A DNA stretch of 33,097 bases from Schoenoplectus triqueter (taxonomy: Eukaryota; Streptophyta; Magnoliopsida; Poales; Cyperaceae). The stretch spans positions 1-33,097 of the forward strand of contig CAXKVV010002077.1 of the NCBI GenBank assembly GCA_964058805.1, in the 5' to 3' direction. The translations under genes and the position numbers were made by a program. Shown here one piece after another: positions 9,194 to 19,642 of this stretch. Below the pieces are notes generated by a model. That model was not told the DNA's origin. It saw nothing but the letters and a program-made list of their open reading frames with translations, and did no database searches. Position 1 is the stretch's first letter. Each line of letters opens with the position of its first letter.

Positions 9194-11770
9194 TCAAATA
9201 TTATATGCAATATAATTTACAACCATCTCCTTAATTTCTTTGATATCTTCCAGTGAATAAGATTGAGGAGCTGAATTGATAGCCTATTAAAAAATTAAAA
9301 TTTCATTAGTTTGATTAAGCAAACAAATATGTAAAAAAAATTAAAGATTAATATGAAGTTTATTTTTTATACCTGTGGTAAATTTTTGTTGCTAGAATAT
9401 GTAGTTATTATATTATGCATCGATTTCATAATATAATAACCGCACTTTTTACTGCTTGGCTGGTTTGGACTCTAAAATGTTGTAAGAAAAAAAAATCAAA
9501 TAATAGCGTAAGGCCCTTATATAACAATCATTTAAAGTTTGGAATTACACATCTGAAAAAAATCAAATCATTTAAAGTTTGGAATTACACACCTGAATCA
9601 TTTTCCAAATGAACTTGAGTTTTTTTTCTTGAGCGAATTGCTTTTCAATCCAATAATAGCGTAAGACCCTTATATAATGATGATATGAGTTATCTATTAC
9701 AGTACATACCAAATTGTCGAAAATAATAGAAAAAAACTTACGTATTTAATGCTGATTGGATAATATATGTTTTATCTTTACGATTCAATGAGTCTACGAC
9801 ATAAATAACAGAGGGTTTGAGCCGCAAAATTAAAATAATCCAATGCCCCCTATAATTTATACGTATTAATATGGAGATATTAAGCAATTAAGCAATAGAT
9901 AAATAAGCAAATGAATTAAGTTTTGAAGTTCTAACTTTTCAATGTACGGAAGAAACATGTAGGAGTTTGGATTCTCGCATTTAACAAAGCATTGCCCCAA
10001 ATAATTGACTGTGCGCTCGATATCACTTTTAATTTGTGTTTCCGTGTAAAAATATGGATCGATAAATTTATAATTGTCAATTAAGAAACTCTTGCACGTA
10101 TCGTGGGAAACCCTACAATATATACAATAATTAGTCTTAAAATAATTATTAAAATGCTAAAAAAATATTATGATTCTATTCTTACATGCAGAAAATCTAT
10201 AGAATCGAGACATTGAGCCATTCATCCTTAAAAAGCTCGATGATATCCGTCACGTATACATAAGCATCACCATCGTAGAAGAATAGCTCCGAGAATGCGA
10301 TAGAAAAATAAGTCTTACTGACGGACTGCATCATGATCACCTTATATAGAAATAATGAATGTCTAGAAAGACGTTGTAAGGTGTCATCATCAAGAAGCGG
10401 CTTTCTACGAGATTTTAAAATTGGGACTGGTTCGAATGTTTTTTTCTTGTTGCACAAAGATTTTTTTGGTGTATTATCCTGCATTTAAACATATTAGTAA
10501 ATAAATAATTTATGAATTTTAAAATTATAGAGATAAATAAAAAATACCTCACAAAGCTCGATAAGATGTATAGTTCATTTCATAAAGAACCCAACAAGCT
10601 CACCGAGCCACTCCGGTCTATTTGGCGGCGGAAACCGAACACAAATGTGGTGGAATCCATCTTTAACCTCATCGGGAGTAACACGGACCTCATCGAGTAA
10701 GACTGGAGAACCGTGCATATACTCGGCGAGTCTAGCCGGAATAATCCTCTCGATTGCTGTCTCATATCGTTCATCATCTATCTCAACAAGGATATTGCAG
10801 GGTGTAGATTCCTGAAATAAAAAATAATTAATTATTAAGTATATGAATTATACTTCAGTAATCATTCAAAACTTAGATTAATTGAGAATAAATATACAAA
10901 TAAATTGACCTTGATAGTCCGAAGCGGATGTATGGTATTGGAGCTACCTTGAGTCGGGAGGGTAACTTCATCCATGGAAGGTGGCATGGAAGGTGGTATG
11001 TATACCGAATCAGCCGGCATTTGCCTCAACATTCTCTGAAATAAATCATTAAACTACGCCGTTATCTCCGCCCTTTGTTGTCCCAATAACTCGTTGAACT
11101 CAGATTTGCTGATGCATTCAGCGTGAGAAACTTTCCCTTTCGACCCCTTCTCGTAAACAATTTTCACACCGGCGCCACCAAATCATCTCAATCTCCCCGG
11201 ATGCTCAGCCGTCCAAATGAAACTGATCAAGACGTCATTATAGCGGTTTGGCTGAAATGATCATTCTTGAATTATCGATTCCTGTCATTATAGCATATAT
11301 AGCATTTCATTCAAGTATTTCAATCGATATGAATATAACATTTCATAACAAGTAACATGTACATATTTTGAATGATTTTTTAAATATACTGCTCGTTGAA
11401 GTACTTCTTTAGTCGCCGGATTCACAATTTTATAAGTTCCCTCAGCTGTCGGCTTTGCCCTAGCAATGCAACATCTAAAGCTTCTAATGTCGGCTTTTGA
11501 AGTGATGTCCGAGGAGGATGAGGATGATGAAAAATCGTCGCTCTCCTTCCATTTTTTCTCTGCGGTGTTATAACCGCCCGAACCTAGTCTGTGAGGATGT
11601 AAATTCTTTTCAGCATTTATTCGTGCTTGCACACTTATCACCTGTCAATACAAATTGAAAAATGTCATTACATTAGAAAGTTTTTTTGGTTAATACTAAT
11701 CGCACTTATCGCATGTCAATACTAATCGCCTGTCAATACTAATAGACAAATATTACATTGGAAAGTTTTT

Positions 11771-13073
11771 GGGTCTGTTTGGAAAATCAATGAATAGTTT
11801 TGGAAGAGTGGTAATTTTGGAAGAGTGATAGAATAATATTTTTTTGGAAGAGTGGTAGAAGAGTGGTATTCTTGACTATTCGGAAGAGCGAAAATATCGT
11901 TTGGCAGTTGTTACTCATAATAGTTAAAATATGAATAATTATGATACTAATAATAATGATGATGATAATAATAATAATAAAAAAATAATAATCATAATAG
12001 TAAGATAATAATAATAATAAAGTAATAAAAAATAATCATAATAAATAATAATATTATAATAGTAATATAATAAAAATATAAACATAATCATAATATAATA
12101 ATATAATAATAAAAAATTATAATTACAATCATAATTGTAATTATATTATAATAATATAATAATAATATAATAATAAATAATCATAATTTTAATAATATAA
12201 TCATAATATAATCATAATTTAATAATCATAATCATAATCATGATAATAATAATTATAGTCATAATCATATAATCATAATCATAATCATAATAATATAATA
12301 ATAGAAATATAATCATAATCATAAAAATAATTATAAATAATTATAATTATAATAATATAATAATAAATTAATCATAACTATAATCAACATATAATAATAT
12401 AATACAACATAATAAAATAATAATAAAGTAATAAAAAATAATCATAATAAATAATGATATTATAATAGTAATATAAGAAAAATATAAACATAATCATAAT
12501 ATAGTAATGTAATAATAATAAAATTATAATTACAATCATAATTATAGTAATATAATAATAATAAGTAATCATAATTTTAATAATATAATTATAATATAAT
12601 AATCATTATCATAATCATGAAAATAATAATTATAGTCATAATCATAATAATATAACCATAATCATAATCATAATAATATAATATTAAAAATATAATCATA
12701 ATCATAAAAATAATTATAAATAATTATAATTATAATAATATAATAATAATAATTAATAATAATCATAATCATAATCATCATAATATAATAATAAATAATC
12801 TTGATCATAATAATATAATAATAAAATATTCATAATATAATAATATAATATTAAATTATATTTATAATAATAATAAATAATATAATAATATAATATAATA
12901 TAATCAAACAATAATCGCTATTCCGACGAGAGCTAATCCGGTATTCCACCTATAAGTTGGTATACCGGATTAGCACTATTCTACTTTGTCTAAAATTCGT
13001 TTGGCAAATTAATTCATCGGAATATCTATTCTATTCTAACTTTTTGCTATTCCACTGAGTGTCAAACACTCCC
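11771..13073. mobile_element. MITE-like insertion with AT-rich simple-sequence interior
   Basis: Begins GGGTCTGTTTGG at 11771. Its right end, read in reverse complement, begins GGGAGTGTTTGA, so the termini match at about 9 of 12 bases, resembling PIF/Harbinger-type (Tourist) ends. It lies six bases inside an intron donor of the TnpA-like gene. A related unfilled sequence sits nearby: 'aaagttttttt' plus 'ggtta' at 11677-11692 versus 'aaagttttt' before and 'tttttggtta' after the insert. This supports insertion with a duplication of about three T residues. No transposase is encoded. The interior (about 11930-12905) is almost pure A/T/C simple sequence. Confidence 0.6.
11930..12905. repeat. AT-rich microsatellite tract with a 0.4-kb internal duplication
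   Basis: Nearly 1 kb of imperfect TAA, ATAATC and AATCAT repeats. Within it a compound pattern beginning 'agtaataaaaaataatcat' at 12021 recurs at 12427, and the sequence after each start stays alignable for about 350 bp with indels. It is therefore a tandem duplication of about 0.4 kb rather than independent slippage. Short frames here (for example 12384-12572, minus strand) are artefacts. Confidence 0.8.
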
Positions 13074-13599
13074 TTTTTGGTTACCTTAAACTCATTGCTG
13101 ACTTTTTTATTCACAAACTTTTCTCACTGCTCCAATGTGATATTGAAGTCATCACACAAAGTCTTCAGTTTATTCGGATCTGCATTGGTGATGTAATATC
13201 TCACCAATCTAGTTTTCCAAAATTTCCAACACGCACCCATTAACACTAGGGTTTTTCTTTTATACGTATCGTCCTTTATGTTCCACAATTTCTGAAATAA
13301 ACAAATAAATTAGTGCATAAATATAATATTAACTAGTGTATGATTTAGGAGTTAATAATTTTATATACCTTAATTTCATTCCAAATCTCATTTTTAAGCT
13401 CTACATTGACATTCTTCCAATTTTGAATTGTGCATGGTACCCGATCTCTTACCAAGATAGCAAAATAATTCACAAATTTTGATGCGTTATCACCAATCGG
13501 TATGCCGTCACATCTAAACTCAATATGTCTCTCATCAACTCTTTTACTCCTACGAAAATCCGACAAAGATGTTCTTGATCTTTTTCCCAATCATTCTTC

Positions 13600-14320
13600 C
13601 ATTATTGTCAAAGTACTATATAAAATTATAAAGAATTCAATTAGTATATTTATAATGAATTTTCAGATATATTATGATATCCAATTAGGGTTTAGAAATT
13701 TTAAACTATGGTTGATAAGAGTATATTTAATTTCTAAGAATAAACAAATAACAATTACAAATAAAATTATTTTAGACTTTATTTACTAGTAGCAGTAAAA
13801 AGATCCTATTGAACTGTAGATATTTATGAATTTGACATATAAATTTTATTTTATATTCTTATTATCCATAGAGATTAGAACCTAATTATAAATTTTGAGC
13901 TAAAAATATAAAGTTTTGAGTACCCAAATGCCCTAATTACTCTTAACTGTCCATTAATTATAGTTTTAGCTCTTTGATCAAAATCACTTGAAACTTAACC
14001 AAAATGATGTCAAATAAAAAATTTTAAACATAAAAGGTATTTGAAATTATTTATTGTATCTTACTGTCATATTGTCCCAGTATAATATTTTAGATTTTTT
14101 ACATAAAAATCTAAAACTTTACTGATTTTGTATTATTCTCTTAAAAATCATCAAAAACCTAATTTTGGTTGGACAATTCTGTAAATATGACATATATATT
14201 TTATTTTATATCCTTGAACTCTATTATAATTAGTGATTAACTGAAAATTTTGAGAAAAAAAATTATAGGGGTGACACCACAAAAATTATGAAAAATTATG
14301 AAATAAAAGAAAAAATTTCG
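13600..14320. other. AT-rich CACTA interior upstream of the TnpA-like exons
   Basis: No coding homology seen. It probably holds the 5' intron or leader of the minus-strand TnpA-Ulp1 gene. Frames such as 13502-13789 on the + strand are shadows or chance. Confidence 0.4.
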
Positions 14321-14326
14321 TCACCT

Positions 14327-14590
14327 TAGCACAAGAGGCAGCGGAGAAGCACAAGGGGCAGCGGAGGGCGAGGTAGCGTAGGGCGGGGCGGGGCAGCGCG
14401 AGACAGTAGAGGGCGAGGCAACAAAGCGTGAGACAGCAGAGGGCGAGAAAGCGAAGAAGAAGAAAATGGAGTGAACCTAGGGTTTAATGGAAGAGAAAAT
14501 GGAAGAAGAAGGGGCTAGGGTTTAATGGAAAAGAGGAAGCTCTCGGGTTCGGAAAGAAATTAGAATAGAGAGGAAGGATCATTTTTTTAT
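14327..14590 (-). promoter_or_regulatory. GC-rich, CT-strand leader or promoter of the CACTA second gene
   Basis: An island of GC-rich sequence in very AT-rich surroundings, purine-rich on + and so CT-rich on the transcribed strand, typical of plant 5' leaders. It contains a 30-bp-period repeat (agacagYagagggcgag at 14401-14417 and 14431-14447) and two telo-box motifs TAGGGTTT at 14478-14485 and 14516-14523, each followed by 'aatgga'. Placed between the third AACCGGTT block and the TnpA-like exons, it is inferred to start that gene. Confidence 0.4.
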
Positions 14591-14593
14591 CGG

Positions 14594-15020
14594 AATGTTA
14601 GAACCGGTTTTAATTGAAAATTCTAATTAGAACCAGTTTTTTTTTGAAAAACCGGTTCTAAAGCTTTAAAAAAATTTAACAGGTTACTAGAGGGCTTATT
14701 AGAACCGGTTTTAAAACATAAAAAAAAAATAAAAAAATTAGAGTCGGTTATTACAAAAAACCGACCCTAATTGAAAATTTAAATTAAAACCGGCTTATTT
14801 GAAAACCGGTTCTAAATACATATAAATTATACAGATTATATAAAATACAGATTATATATTATTTTAATTAGAATTTCAATTAGATTATATATTATTTTAA
14901 TTAGAATTTCAATTATAGCAGGGTATGTGAAAAACCAGTTCTAATTGGAATTTCAATTAGAGCCGGTTATTTGAATTCCAATTAAACCCGTTTTTTTTTG
15001 GTTCATTTCAAAATTGGTTC
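14594..15020. repeat. Internal block of CACTA subterminal-type repeats
   Basis: AACCGGTT and variants recur about a dozen times ('agaaccggtttt', 'aaaccggttcta', 'gagtcggtta', 'gagccggtta') as in the two terminal blocks, but this block is 5-6 kb from either terminus and lies between the two genes. No CACTA terminus was found beside it. Confidence 0.85.
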
Positions 15021-15293
15021 TAAATACATAATATAATTATATATAAATTTTAAACACATATTATATTATATAAATAGTTATATATATATTTAAAATATAA
15101 ATTATATAAAATAAATAGTTATATATAAATTTAATTTTAAAGTTTAATTTATATTAAAAAGTTAAATATCTTCAAAGTATCGATTATATTTTAACATTCA
15201 TATATAATAAATAGTACAATACAATTAATAAAAAAATACTGAATAAAACTCTAAATAAATTATACATAAATAAAACAGTAAGATTATTCGCGC
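15021..15293. other. AT-rich spacer, nothing recognised
   Basis: Mostly 'ttatata' and 'aaattta' strings between the internal repeat block and the inferred last codon of the transposase pseudogene. Confidence 0.5.
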
Positions 15294-18200
15294 GTCATTT
15301 TCTCATTTGTCATCTGCATTATTAAAAAAAATAATTCAGTAAAATATATTCATATAAAATGATAAATGATGAATATATTCATATAAAATATATTCAGTAA
15401 ATAACTCACATTAAGATTTCTTTTTGTTCGATTTTTTTTTGACCCACACACTTTCTTCATGATCCAAACGCAAATAATTTGTGTCATCATTATCAGTAAC
15501 AGGTACGGATTTGAAACCTATAGAAAATGGTGGTATTTCATCAAAATGATCATATTAATCTTCGTCAACAACATCTCCAACACCTACAATACATCTTTTG
15601 TCCGGAATAACAACATGCCATTTTTATCGGCTGGATCAGTGATATAAAATACTTGTTTTGCTTCTCTATTTGCTAGTATAAAAGGATCATGCTGATAACC
15701 TAATCAGTTAAAATCAACAGAGATAAAACCTTCTTTATCTTTTTTTACGCCACGTCGATTTTCAATCCATTTACACAAAAATAAAGGAATCTTGAATTTC
15801 ATAAAATCTAACTCTCATATTTTCTCAATCCACCCGTAAAATGACATTGACATATCTTCATCACCGGACATAGCAACTACTGCGACTCCACTATTTTGAA
15901 CGGTACTTTTTCCATCTTGTTTCTTAGTATACCAGGTAAAACCATTCATGTCGTACCCTTGATAAGTATGCACCATCGCACCTGGCCCGTATGCTAACCA
16001 TTTAACTGTTTCATCGATTGTGTTGGATATCTGAGAATTTACTCTGTCGGTAAATCATTTTATAAATTTTAAATTATGTTCGTTCATAACCCAGATTTCA
16101 CCTTTCAAAGGATTATTTTCTCTTATAACTGCTAAATGCTCATTCACGTAAGGAGCCATAACAACGAGTTGTTGCAAGACCTTAAGATATGTTTTTTTTT
16201 CGCAATTCAAGACCAACCGTTACCAATTTATATCCGATTGTACCAACACCTTGGAGTCTACCCTCATGTCGAGACTTAGGGAGACTAATCGGTTCAACTC
16301 CTTCTAGATAACTAGTATAAAACTCAATAACCTCTTCTGCAATATATCTTTCAACTATGCTTCCTTTGGGTCTAGATCGGCTTCGGACTAATCCTTTTAA
16401 TTGACCCATCGCTCTCTCAAATGGATACATATACCGTAGAAACATAGGACCGCATAATCGTATCTCTCTCACGAGATGAACAGTTAAATGAATCATTATG
16501 TCAGAAAATAACACCGTAAAATACATTTCTAACTCTCATAAGGTAACCACGATATCTGACTGTAGTTCGCCAAGCGTGACAGGATCAAGCACTTTAGAGT
16601 AGATCGAGTTATAGAAAAAACACAATTTATTGATAGAATGTCTGACATTTTGGGGGAGAATTCCTCAGATTGCAACCAGAATTAGATGTGTCAATAAAAC
16701 GTGACAATCATGTGACTTCATACCAATCAACTTTAGATCATTCATCGAAACTTTTTTGGAGACTCCCTAATCGGATGGAACCTTAATCGACTTTAGACAC
16801 TCCAACAAATTAATTTTCTCCTTCTTCGATAATGTATAACACGCTGGGGTAAGTAATTTCATTTTTCATGTTCTTATGGTGCTAGCTCTGACCGAATTCC
16901 CATAGCAACGTCTTTTCTTGCATTCACCCCGTCTTTCGTTTTTCTTGAATATTCAATAGCGTCCCAAGCAAACTTTCATAAATATTCTTAATAATGTGCA
17001 TTCCATCCAAACAATGTCTAACATCCAAATATGGCCAATAAGGAAGCTCCCAAAATATAGATTTCTTTTTCCAAATACTGTTAGGGATATTCTTTTGAAA
17101 CTTCTTATCTAATTGGACATTTATATCTTTCACAATAGAATATATTTGTTTTACGGATAATGATATTGGTGCTTTCTCAAGCTCAACCGTACCATCAAAA
17201 GCTTTCTTTTTCCGTCGGTAGGGGTGATTCTGATTGAGAAATCTACGGTGTCCCAAATAAACATTTTTTTCCACAGTTTTTCAATCTTATCATATGAGTC
17301 TCTTCTCCACAAATTGGACACGCTTTTGCTCCTTTTGTTCTATGAACCGATAAGTTACCATAGGCGGGAAAATCATTAATCGTGCAAAAAATAACAGCAC
17401 GAAGGATGAAATATTCTTTTAAATAGGCATAAAATATCCTCACACCATCTTTCCATAATTTATTCAGATCCTCCAATAATGAAATCAAGTAAACATCTAT
17501 ATCATTACGAGGTTATTTTGGACCTGAAATCAACAACGACAACATTATGTATTTTTTTTCATACATAACCAGGGGGGAAGATTATAAATACACAATAAAA
17601 CATGCCTTGTTGTGTTACCACTACTCACCATAAGGGTTCATCCCGTCTGTACATAACCCTAATCGTAAATTTCTTGGTTCATCGCCAAAATCCTTAAATA
17701 TTCTGTTAATGTTTCTCCATTTGGAAAAATCCTCAGGGTGACGGAGCATTCCATCATCTTTTCTGTCATCCATATGCCATTGTAATAAGTGAGCGTCTTT
17801 TGAGTTTGCAAATATGCAATCATTCAGACATACATGAATTCTCTCCATTTTCATACTCAAAGGACATAATAATTTCTTCGCTTTATATGTGGAGTCCGGT
17901 ATTGAATTATTTTCTGGAAGCATTTCAACTAGAAGTTCTAATTAAGAGGTAAAATTTTTATCACTCCATCCGTTTTTAGCTTTCAGGTTATACAATTTAA
18001 AAACTACAGATATTTTCATAAATTTTGTACAATCGGGAAATAATGGCACATTAGAATCATTACCCAAATTTTTAAAAATTTTAGGAATATCGACAAAATC
18101 TGCTGCAATATTATTCATAATTTCATCAAATTGTTCACTTTCTACATTGTCAATATTTTCTATATTTCTCATATTTTCATTCTCCAATACATCCCATTCA

Positions 18201-18535
18201 TCATTGTCTAAATTTAAGTCATTACCTTCAAATTCATCTCGTACAATATTTTCAATATTTCTACTATTTTCAGTATTATCAACAATTTCAATATTTTCTC
18301 CATGCCGTACCCATCGGGTGTATCGATCTATAAACCCACGACGAATTAAATGATCTCTTACTTGTTTGATATTTTCAAATCTCCGTAAATTTTTACAATC
18401 TTCACAAGGACAAACAAGTGTCAGTGCACCCCTATTTCTCATATCTTCTGAGGCACATTCCAAAAAATCATCAATTCCCCTCAAATATTCAATTGTATTC
18501 CTTTTGATTTTATACATCCAAGTATTGCGATTCAT
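15294..18535 (-). pseudogene. TNP2-type CACTA transposase (TnpD-like), degenerate
   Basis: Starts at ATG 18535 with a Transpos_assoc domain (WMY, CPCEDC, HLIRRGF, W-RHGE). The TNP2 core follows: a PLSMKMERIHVCLNDCIF segment, WHMDDRKDDGMLRHPEDF, EPRNLRLGLCTDGMNPYG, ISGP--PRNDIDVYL, CTINDFPAYGNLS, ACPICGEET, YLGHRRFL, LPYW-LDVRHCLDGMHIIKN, and LLGTLLNI. DUF4218 (HLVREIRLCGPM, MYPFERAMGQLKG, RPKGSIVERYIAEE) and a DUF4216-like tail follow. It catalyses excision in intact elements. Lesions: TAA at 17942-17944 where family members have Leu, an in-frame loss of roughly 55-60 residues between NDCIF and ANSKD, frameshifts near 17621 and 17545, and stops near 17513, 17243 and 16924. The last nine codons (TNEKMTRE then TAA at 15294) are tentative. 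Confidence 0.88.
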
Positions 18536-18635
18536 CTGTAAAAAAACATCAATCTCACAATTATGGTTTAGAATTTAGGGTTTCAGATTTAAGGTCTAAT
18601 TCTAGGCCGGTCAACCACCTTAACTCACTTTTTAA

Positions 18636-18840
18636 ATACTTTGTCTCATTAGTGAATATATACAAGCTAATTTGATGTTTAAAATTCGGCAGCATTTCCC
18701 CTATGCTCCCCGAGTACGTCAACGTAAATTTTCATATACGTACGTACACGTAGGAACATTAGGGAAAATACTAACCAAATTTTTTTCAAACACCAAATTA
18801 TAGCTAATATATGTTCACTATCCTAAATGAGACAAAATAT
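18636..18840. repeat. Imperfect inverted repeat (foldback), arms of about 70-80 bp
   Basis: The left arm (about 18638-18705, including 'ttgtctcattagtgaatata', 'agctaatttg' and 'catttccc') is the reverse complement, with gaps, of the right arm (about 18762-18838, 'gggaaaat', 'caaattatagctaatatatg', 'aaatgagacaaa'). The loop contains TACGTACGTAC. It may be a small MITE or foldback element inside the CACTA transposon. Confidence 0.65.
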
Positions 18841-18867
18841 TCAAAAAGCAGTCCCAAATCGGGGACT

Positions 18868-18887
18868 ATTCGGGATTAATCCCGAAT
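18868..18887. repeat. 20-bp perfect palindrome
   Basis: ATTCGGGATTAATCCCGAAT is its own reverse complement. It lies about 330 bp upstream of the transposase start codon and could be a dimeric protein-binding site or a cruciform. Confidence 0.8.
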
Positions 18888-19239
18888 GAGTATGGATCTA
18901 AATTAATAAAAATTTCGGTAGTTTGGTCTTATATGACAATACTATCAATTACACATATATAATTTTATTTATATATATGTAATCAATTTATGCAATAATT
19001 ATGTAAATTAACGGGTGTTAAAATTAACAAGGATGTACTTAAATAAGAAAATAAAAAAATGTACTTAAATTTAAATTATGTACAGAAAAATTACTTTTAA
19101 GAGATCTAAAAATATTAATTAGTAAGTGGGTGCTGTTGCAGCTGATTAGAAGGAACATATGGAACAAAGAGCTTCTAATGGTGAATAGTGAAAATGAAGA
19201 TGAAAGAGTGGCGCTGTGAGAGAAAGTGTGATAAATAAC

Positions 19240-19620
19240 TCTAAATTAGAGTCGGTTTTTTAAATAACCTTAATTTAGAACCGGTTTTTTGAAACAAGAA
19301 TAATTTGTTTTTCAATTAAAATCAGTTTTAAAATAAAAATTGTAGAACCAGTTTTAGAAAAACCGGTTCTAAAATTATTGTTTTAAAACCGATTTTGCTA
19401 AAACCGGTTCTAAAACAAAAAATTTAAAATTGGTTTTGTTACAACCGGTTTTAATTAAATCAAATAGAACCGGTTATTATAAAATCGGTTTTAATAAAAA
19501 AACTTGTAACCGATTGATATACAAAACCGGTTCTAATAATTTTAATAAAATTTATAAATATGCCACTCACTTTTTAACACCTGATTTTTAAAAAATCGGT
19601 TCTAAATAGACGGTTCTAAA
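19240..19620. repeat. CACTA subterminal repeats, right block
   Basis: AACCGGTT and variants (AACCGATT, AATCGGTT, AACCAGTT) repeated about every 25-30 bp in both orientations up to the right terminus, mirroring the left block at 8711-9000. Confidence 0.9.
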
Positions 19621-19626
19621 TCAATT

Positions 19627-19639
19627 TTTTCTGGTAGTG
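19627..19639 (-). repeat. CACTA terminal inverted repeat, right
   Basis: TTTTCTGGTAGTG, the exact reverse complement of the left terminus. It is followed by the TAC duplication at 19640-19642. Confidence 0.95.
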
Positions 19640-19642
19640 TAC

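Larger units (their letters stand above)
9194..13590 (-). pseudogene. CACTA second gene: TnpA-like (Transposase_24-type) plus Ulp1-like C48 cysteine peptidase
   Basis: Exons inferred by eye on the minus strand: 13590-13369, 13291-13085, 11641-11400, 11251-about 10912, 10811-10548, 10478-10186, 10112-9936, about 9853-9777, 9471-about 9395 and 9283-9194, mostly with GT-AG borders. The first exons resemble plant En/Spm TnpA proteins (IPIG-N-NKFVNYF-like segment, W-K-RLVRYY segment, then QARIN...SGGY and EHPGRLR segments). The last exons match Ulp1/SENP peptidases: GHW (His codon 9843-9845), YVVDSL (Asp codon 9792-9794), NQP (Gln codon 9460-9462) and KKCGYYIMKSM (Cys codon 9442-9444). Lesions include a TGA at 13124-13126 where Trp is expected, a TGA in the GRLR-FGG segment, a TGA near 10575 and a TAG at 10197-10199. 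Ulp1 modules in plant CACTA and MULE elements are known. Their role is unclear. Confidence 0.75.
18536..19240 (-). promoter_or_regulatory. Upstream region of the TNP2 pseudogene, with foldback and palindromes
   Basis: Between the transposase start and the right subterminal block. No coding signal. It contains an imperfect foldback (18636-18840), a 20-bp perfect palindrome (18868-18887) and a short stem GTCCC/GGGAC (18851-18866), and it presumably holds the transposase promoter. Confidence 0.45.
8696..19639 (-). mobile_element. CACTA (En/Spm, CMC) DNA transposon, 10.9 kb
   Basis: Starts CACTACCAGAAAA at 8696 and ends with its reverse complement at 19627-19639, flanked by TAC duplications. Subterminal blocks rich in AACCGGTT-type motifs lie inside both ends (8711-9000 and 19240-19620), as expected of transposase-binding regions. 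Both gene complexes are on the minus strand: a TNP2-type transposase pseudogene (15294-18535) and a TnpA-like/Ulp1-peptidase gene (9194-13590). A third AACCGGTT block lies between them at 14594-15020. It contains a MITE-like insert. It interrupts the LINE at the end of its first ORF1 piece. Confidence 0.93.

Noticed and set aside
12384..12572. Tyr/Ile-rich minus-strand frame
   Set aside because: Translation of the AT-rich microsatellite.
11930..12905. CRISPR-like or centromeric array
   Set aside because: The repeats are short-period simple sequence with no conserved repeat-spacer spacing, and the context is a plant transposon intron.
14594..15020. A separate nested CACTA element in the middle
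   Set aside because: No CACTA/TAGTG terminus or three-base duplication was found on either side of the block, so it is listed as an internal repeat block and the fusion idea is left as a hypothesis.
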